DNA of 33,244 nucleotides, taken from positions 1-33,244 of the IMG/VR virus record IMGVR_UViG_3300024520_000299. One strand, written 5' to 3'. The notes beneath the pieces were generated by a model. The model was not told the DNA's origin. It saw only the letters and a program-made list of their open reading frames with translations, and did no database searches. Both the position numbers and the translations under genes were made by a program. Positions within the stretch are counted from its first letter, which is position 1. Each line of letters opens with the position of its first letter. Positions 28,616-33,244 of the stretch are shown piece by piece. The stretch comes from a virus.

Positions 28616-28881
28616 ACAAACTACAAGTAAAAGTTAAGTTATGGATTGGGCAGCATAACAAAGTGAGTGCTTTAGATCAAAAGAATGAGAACTCACCTAA
28701 TATGAGCAATTTCTATGCGGGTAAGGCAGGTAGATTGAAGTCAAGAGAAGGTTACTTGAAACATAATACGACAGGTCATGGAAGTGGGATCTTAGGTATA
28801 TTTGATTATTACATATCAAGTACAGCTTCAAGATCAATGATAGTTGGAACAGAAGCAACCTTGCGGGACGAGACTATATGA
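28612..28881 (+). CDS. Truncated N-terminal piece of a gp10-like protein (89 aa)
   Basis: The product has the block ALDQKNENSPNMSNFYAGKAG, then RLKSREGY and GILGIFDYYI, the same pattern as the start of the next gene (SPDLNDMIVEKVGRIRSRRGY, GIYDYF). Such blocks normally begin a large tail accessory protein, so this ORF looks like an N-terminal fragment that stops early at LRDETI. Start is GTG 28612 overlapping the previous TGA; GTG 28603 is also in frame. A stand-alone function is possible but the size suggests a split gene. Confidence 0.55.
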   Translation: MNKLQVKVKLWIGQHNKVSALDQKNENSPNMSNFYAGKAGRLKSREGYLKHNTTGHGSGILGIFDYYISSTASRSMIVGTEATLRDETI

Positions 28882-30155
28882 GCGAATTACAAAACAAATC
28901 TAAGATATATAAAGGGCTTAATTTGCTGGCAGAACCTAAGGATTTACAGCAAGGCGAGAGTCCTGATTTGAACGATATGATCGTTGAGAAGGTTGGAAGG
29001 ATAAGATCACGTCGAGGATATAGTAAAGTTATCAACTCTGCATTTGTAGGGCCAGTCTGGGGAATATATGATTACTTTAAATCAACAGGAGAAGAGTCAG
29101 CGATTGCAATGACAGATGATGATATAAACACATTTACGGATGATCCTGAATATTTAATAATAACAGAGACTGAGTATCTTGTGTCAAACATGTTTGAGTA
29201 TAATGACAAGCTATACATTGTATCGCTAAAAGATACTCAAGACATAAGTTTATATATTTATGATTTGAATGATGATACATCAGCAGAGACTATTCTCAAT
29301 ACTTCTGTTACGGGCAAGGGAGATTTGAATGCTTGTATATATGATGGTGTTCTCTATTTTGCATGGGAAGAAAGCGTTGGAAACGAGCTATATATGGGAT
29401 CATACAATATCACAAGTGAAACATTCTCATCTTCACTTGTTTTGACGGATAGTGCATTAGGCATAGCAAGTGGAAGTAGAGCAATCACAGCAGGTGGTGG
29501 AAATGTTTTTGTTTTATATACTTTGAATAGCAAAACAGATGTATATGTTGGAACTGTTCAAAATGATTTAACTGGATGGGGTACTGCCATTGTATATGCG
29601 GGACGGACAGCTGCATCAACTACTATTGCTAGTTGTTTGTTGGATGATAAGTTATATGTGGGTATCAGGCAAGGACACACTGGTGGGGGGGATTTTGCTT
29701 TTGCATATATTGAAACAGATTTGACGGGTGCTGCGGATTCTGGAATAATAAATGCAAATCCCGTAGCTGGCAGATTGCCTCAAATAGCTTTATATGGCGG
29801 GAAAATACATTGGATTTATCTTGGGTCGGCGGCCTATGACCATAGTAATTATCGAATAGATTATGATTTAACAGGAAACGTACATGAGGGAGGAACTGAT
29901 GAAGTTATAAATGCTTTCAGTTCTAGTGATAAGTCTTTCAATATAATTGTAGGGGATGATATTTATGTGGGTACTCATCCTGGCGTTGCTCCTGGATCAG
30001 AAACTCTGATTTATATCGCTGATAAAACATCTCATGCCGTAAAAAAGACATTTTTCTTGCCTTTTCCTTCGCCTACAGCAGGCATGGTTGTTCATAATTC
30101 TATATTTTATTGCGCCTTTAATGATAGCGATCAATTGTACTTAGTGAGGTTCTAA
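28878..30155 (+). CDS. gp10-like paralogue, beta-propeller type (425 aa)
   Basis: N-terminal residues ~14-75 repeat the module of the preceding ORF. The rest is a series of short beta repeats of the type YNDKLYIVSLKD, YDGVLYFAWEES, LDDKLYVGIRQG, YGGKIHWIYLGS and HNSIFYCAFNDSD, about one per 45-55 residues, which fits a beta-propeller. Likely a tail accessory protein. It sits between two ORFs that resemble the two halves of one related protein. The start overlaps the previous stop as ATGA. Confidence 0.65.
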   Translation: MSELQNKSKIYKGLNLLAEPKDLQQGESPDLNDMIVEKVGRIRSRRGYSKVINSAFVGPVWGIYDYFKSTGEESAIAMTDDDINTFTDDPEYLIITETEYLVSNMFEYNDKLYIVSLKDTQDISLYIYDLNDDTSAETILNTSVTGKGDLNACIYDGVLYFAWEESVGNELYMGSYNITSETFSSSLVLTDSALGIASGSRAITAGGGNVFVLYTLNSKTDVYVGTVQNDLTGWGTAIVYAGRTAASTTIASCLLDDKLYVGIRQGHTGGGDFAFAYIETDLTGAADSGIINANPVAGRLPQIALYGGKIHWIYLGSAAYDHSNYRIDYDLTGNVHEGGTDEVINAFSSSDKSFNIIVGDDIYVGTHPGVAPGSETLIYIADKTSHAVKKTFFLPFPSPTAGMVVHNSIFYCAFNDSDQLYLVRF

Positions 30156-32159
30156 ATGGCAGTTTTAGTTTCAGGATTATTAGATGTTGGGTTTTGGGAT
30201 GCAGCTATCCTAAATGACATGATATACATGGTTAATGGTGTTGATCGTAATAGAAGATATGATGGTACAAATACTCATAACATGGGTATCCGCATGGATG
30301 GTGGTGATCCTACTAACTTCGCAGAGACGACAGGTGGGGCTTTGACAGTGTTATCTACCTACAAGTACATATATACCTATTATAACAAGGATAACAGGGT
30401 AGAGAGCATAGCGAGTGGCATAGGAACACAGACGCTTACAGGGTCAAACAACTCTATCACATTTGATGTTCCTGCAAATGCTAGTTATGACGCACAGATT
30501 ACTACGATAAGGATATATCGTACAGGTGCAGATGCAGCTTTGTTTTTCTTAGAGCAAGAGCAGGATTATAGTGGATCTTTGGTAAGTATTACGAGTACAG
30601 CAGCTGATACATCGCTAACAACCGCATATGGTGCGCCTACACTCAATGGAACAGCACAAGAGGCGACATCACCAGTACCGCCCACACAGAGGTATATAGA
30701 GTCATTTAAGAGCAGATTATGGTTAGCTGGTAATAATCCTTATACAGTAGGAACAGCGGCGGTTACGCAGTCAAGTGCTACGGTAACGATCACTACAGGG
30801 GAAGTTACTGATGGTATGATTGGAATGAAGTTTGTGGTAAGTGGATCAGCTAGATATTACAGTGTATCTGATGCTGATACAGGAGCTAATACATTAACAC
30901 TATCTGAGGTCTTTGAGGAGGCTACTAATGCGACATCTAATTATACAGTATATAATGAGGGTAATTATCTTTGGTATTCTTTCATCGATTCTAATGGTGT
31001 TTCTTACCCAGACAGCGTTCAGACGACTGCATGGTTACCAGTAGGGAAAGATGATGGGGATAAAATAACAGGAATGGTGCAATGCCACGATAGATTGTTA
31101 ATCACAAAAGAGAATCACTTATACTTATTGTCAGGCAATAGTCCTAGTACATATGACATATTGGAAGTTGCATCACCTGTTGGATGTTCAGGAAATCAGA
31201 CACTAGCACGAAATGAAGGTGGAGATTGTATCTTCTATGGTGGTCGTGGAGTATATATCACAGATGGTGTTCGAGTATCGTGTGTTTCTAATGCTATAGA
31301 GCCACTGTTTACGAATGAGGGAAGCCCACCTTGGACAGTAGATCATACGAGAAACTATCTATCTCATGGGGTATACGACCATAAGCGTAAAAGGTACTAT
31401 TTATGGGTAACAAGTAGTGGAAGCACAGTTACAGATAAGTGTCTAGTCGCTGATTTTAATCTTATGGATGATAATGGTCAGCCTGCGTGGTTTCCTTGGG
31501 ATTTACCTGCGAATGTGAGTGGTACATTGAGATCAAATGATGAATTAGAGGTATATATAGGGGATGAGTCTGGATTTGTCTATAAGCTCAATACAGGCTT
31601 AAATGATGGAGCAGGAACTACAGGAACAAAGTCAGGAACAGCAACATCAACAGCATCCAATTCATTGACAGATAGTGCAGCTACTTTTTACACAACAGGA
31701 GATGGCTTAAAGGGTGCATATATTGAAATCATCTCAGGTACAGCAGCAGGAGAGAAAGAACTGATTGCAAGTAATACAACAACAAAGATCACGCTGAATG
31801 GAACATGGAGCGTAACGCCGGACACTACAAGCGTATACAAGGTGGGGAATATCAGTGCATATATATACTCTAAAGATTTAACTTTTGATTCCATGAACAG
31901 TAAGATTATGAAAGAAATGAGGATCTTGCATCCTATTGAAACATCTGCTGTAAACATGACATTTGATTATTATCTAGATGGAAGTACGACATCACAAGAG
32001 ACGATTACAATGGATTTCAGTCAGGCACAAGGGTATGAAAGAGAGTTTTTCACAGATAACAAGTTTCGTCACATGAACTATAAGTTTGCGTTTAATGATG
32101 TTGATTTGAAGGTTGAACTAGATGAAGTACAGATAGAAGCCGAGGAAAGGGGAACATGA
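30156..32159 (+). CDS. gp10-like tail accessory/stabilisation protein, main part (667 aa)
   Basis: The core resembles the podovirus tail-hub stabilisation proteins (P22 gp10 type): LLDVGFWDAAILNDMIYMVNG followed by RRYDGTNTHNMG near the N-terminus, FKSRLWLAGNNP (about 184-195), then RLLITKENHLYLLSG, GGRGVYITDGVRVSCVSN and RNYLSHGVYDHKRKRYYLWV. Two beta insertions are seen at about 197-267 and 488-565. The N-terminus begins where homologous proteins would be mid-sequence, with the missing part in the ORF at 28612. GAGG lies 6 nt upstream of the ATG. Confidence 0.7.
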   Translation: MAVLVSGLLDVGFWDAAILNDMIYMVNGVDRNRRYDGTNTHNMGIRMDGGDPTNFAETTGGALTVLSTYKYIYTYYNKDNRVESIASGIGTQTLTGSNNSITFDVPANASYDAQITTIRIYRTGADAALFFLEQEQDYSGSLVSITSTAADTSLTTAYGAPTLNGTAQEATSPVPPTQRYIESFKSRLWLAGNNPYTVGTAAVTQSSATVTITTGEVTDGMIGMKFVVSGSARYYSVSDADTGANTLTLSEVFEEATNATSNYTVYNEGNYLWYSFIDSNGVSYPDSVQTTAWLPVGKDDGDKITGMVQCHDRLLITKENHLYLLSGNSPSTYDILEVASPVGCSGNQTLARNEGGDCIFYGGRGVYITDGVRVSCVSNAIEPLFTNEGSPPWTVDHTRNYLSHGVYDHKRKRYYLWVTSSGSTVTDKCLVADFNLMDDNGQPAWFPWDLPANVSGTLRSNDELEVYIGDESGFVYKLNTGLNDGAGTTGTKSGTATSTASNSLTDSAATFYTTGDGLKGAYIEIISGTAAGEKELIASNTTTKITLNGTWSVTPDTTSVYKVGNISAYIYSKDLTFDSMNSKIMKEMRILHPIETSAVNMTFDYYLDGSTTSQETITMDFSQAQGYEREFFTDNKFRHMNYKFAFNDVDLKVELDEVQIEAEERGT

Positions 32160-32815
32160 AAGCGAACAAAAAATACAGATATACTACAGTCCCTGGTCTT
32201 GATGACGAGTTACACAATATTTATTTAATATTACAGAATATTGATGAATCTAATTTTGCATCAGAGGTAGAGCTTTCTAATACAACAATATATTCAGGTG
32301 AGATGGTTCCGACATTGGACAACATATATGATATAGGATCTACTAGCCTTCAATGGAAGGACTTTTATCTTACAGGAATAGCGTATATAGATGCCTTTGG
32401 TGAGAGTTTACTTCCTAGTAGTGATGGAACTCTTAATCTAGGGAGTGCTTCTTTAGAGTGGCAAGATATATACATAGATGGATTAGCATATATAGATGGA
32501 ATTGGACAAAACATGGATTTCGGGGATTTCAATATAACATCAATGGCTTTTATATATGGAATCGATAGTGCTGTGTTTATAGATATGAGTGTAGATGGTG
32601 TGTTGACGCTGGAGGCAGATACATCTTTAGAATTAACAGCAAATACTAATATTACAGGGAATCTAGTAACTACAGGAAATCTAACAGTAACAGGAACATC
32701 TACACAGACAGGGAAGATTTCTGCAAATGGTGGGATAGATATATCAGGTGACTTGAATGCGCTTTGTTATGTTGGTGATGTCTTAACTTATGATGATGAT
32801 ATATTATTTTATTGA
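32156..32815 (+). CDS. Fibre-like protein with LGS-W-Y repeats (219 aa)
   Basis: Two tandem repeats around residues 55-115: IYDIGSTSLQWKDFYLTG then LNLGSASLEWQDIYIDG, each followed by AYID. These LGS-x-W-D-Y units are usual in tail-fibre shafts. The rest is Thr/Asn/Gly-rich beta with NITGNLVTTGNLTVTG. No signal peptide. Probably a tail fibre or spike part. It overlaps the previous gene by 4 nt. Confidence 0.7.
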   Translation: MKANKKYRYTTVPGLDDELHNIYLILQNIDESNFASEVELSNTTIYSGEMVPTLDNIYDIGSTSLQWKDFYLTGIAYIDAFGESLLPSSDGTLNLGSASLEWQDIYIDGLAYIDGIGQNMDFGDFNITSMAFIYGIDSAVFIDMSVDGVLTLEADTSLELTANTNITGNLVTTGNLTVTGTSTQTGKISANGGIDISGDLNALCYVGDVLTYDDDILFY

Positions 32816-32823
32816 GGTGACAT

Positions 32824-33198
32824 ATGTCGAGAGCTAAAGAAAAAGTATTAAGTATATTGGCAACTGCAACAGTAGACCTACAGAATGGAGATAGTAAAAC
32901 AACTGTATACACTGTCCCAACAGGTAAGTCAGCAATCATTACTCACGTCGTGATACACAGTCCTGATGCTAGTTTAGCAGGTGGATCTGATTTTGATATT
33001 GGATCAGGAGGAAGTGCAACATCATGGTTACAGACAAATGATTTAAGTAGTATGACAGCAACTACAGATTATATTGTACTGACTTCAACTACAAAGTACA
33101 CAGTAGAAACAGCAGCAAATGCTTTCGGGATATTGCCTGTAACGGGTGCAACAGCAGATGCAACAGCTACAATGACAGTTATGGGGTATGAATTTTGA
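32824..33198 (+). CDS. Small beta-sandwich virion-like protein (124 aa)
   Basis: Gly/Ser/Thr/Ala-rich with alternating strands (TVYTVPTGKSAIITHVVIHS, TATMTVMGYEF), a pattern common in small phage fibre-tip or decoration proteins. GAGGTGACAT precedes the ATG. No close family recognised. Confidence 0.6.
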   Translation: MSRAKEKVLSILATATVDLQNGDSKTTVYTVPTGKSAIITHVVIHSPDASLAGGSDFDIGSGGSATSWLQTNDLSSMTATTDYIVLTSTTKYTVETAANAFGILPVTGATADATATMTVMGYEF

Positions 33199-33244
33199 AT
33201 GATATAGAGAAATTAAAAATACAGACTTTAGATTTAATTGTAGA
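33195..33244 (+). CDS. Start of a further gene (partial)
   Basis: A TTG overlapping the previous TGA opens a frame that continues to the right edge, reading NDIEKLKIQTLDLIV, with GGGG about 9 nt upstream. The nearby ATG at 33199 stops after two codons. Sixteen visible codons do not allow identification. Confidence 0.4.
   Translation, partial: MNDIEKLKIQTLDLIV

Noticed and set aside
1-33244. CRISPR array, insertion sequence, tRNA, integrase or attachment site
   Set aside because: No regularly spaced repeats, transposase, terminal inverted repeats, tRNA-like fold or recombinase gene was recognised. The only strong direct repeat is the 41-bp pair at 7003 and 7235.

Overview
The window is a contiguous piece of a tailed-bacteriophage genome (a free phage or an unflanked prophage; no bacterial chromosomal gene and no integrase is seen). 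Every supportable gene lies on the + strand. Genes are packed head to tail, mostly with ATGA or TAATG overlaps and strong GGAGG-type ribosome binding sites. The DNA is AT-rich and uses the standard bacterial code. The host cannot be named. An O-antigen ligase/polymerase-type membrane protein and several Sec-type signal peptides suggest, as inference only, a host with an outer membrane.

Layout. (1) 1-3.5 kb: tail of an upstream gene, a strong promoter, a structured leader ending in a terminator, a winged-helix protein, small unknown genes, then a recombination pair: a Rad52-superfamily-like annealing protein and a RecB/Cas4-like PD-(D/E)XK nuclease. (2) 3.5-5.3 kb: a second promoter plus terminator-type leader, a DUF1376-type replication protein, small helical and membrane proteins, and an HNH protein. 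(3) 5.3-12.1 kb: about 27 very small accessory genes, many with CxxC knuckles or one membrane segment. They include a YopX-domain protein, a tandem duplicated pair, several genes of about 40-60 codons and a 14-codon coupling ORF. Structured RNA candidates interrupt the series at 7.5 kb and 11.4 kb. (4) 12.2-13.4 kb: a ParB-like/beta-class DNA methyltransferase whose ribosome binding site can be sequestered in a hairpin. (5) 13.4-20.6 kb: small and large terminase, linker genes, P22-like portal, two small lysine-rich paralogues, scaffold-like protein and major capsid protein. (6) 20.6-27.7 kb: an unusual block with an exported or membrane-anchored beta-rich protein, a 12-TM O-antigen ligase-like protein, a YkgJ-type cysteine-cluster protein, two small putative virion proteins, and two large paralogous fibre-like proteins with signal peptides. 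(7) 27.7-33.2 kb: head-tail adaptor, a gp10-like (tail accessory/stabilisation) protein apparently split and interrupted by a paralogue, and fibre-like proteins. No lysis gene, DNA polymerase, helicase, integrase or tRNA was found here.

How it fits together. The order TerS-TerL-portal-scaffold-coat-adaptor-gp10-like resembles the head and tail-machine module of P22-type podoviruses. No tape-measure, sheath or tail-tube gene is visible, so a short-tailed virion is the best guess. Two points stand out. Several gene blocks are preceded by a structured RNA, two of which end in U8 directly against the downstream Shine-Dalgarno. The structural module also contains secretory-type fibre proteins beside a membrane glycan ligase-like enzyme, which may be a phage-encoded cell-surface or fibre-modification system.
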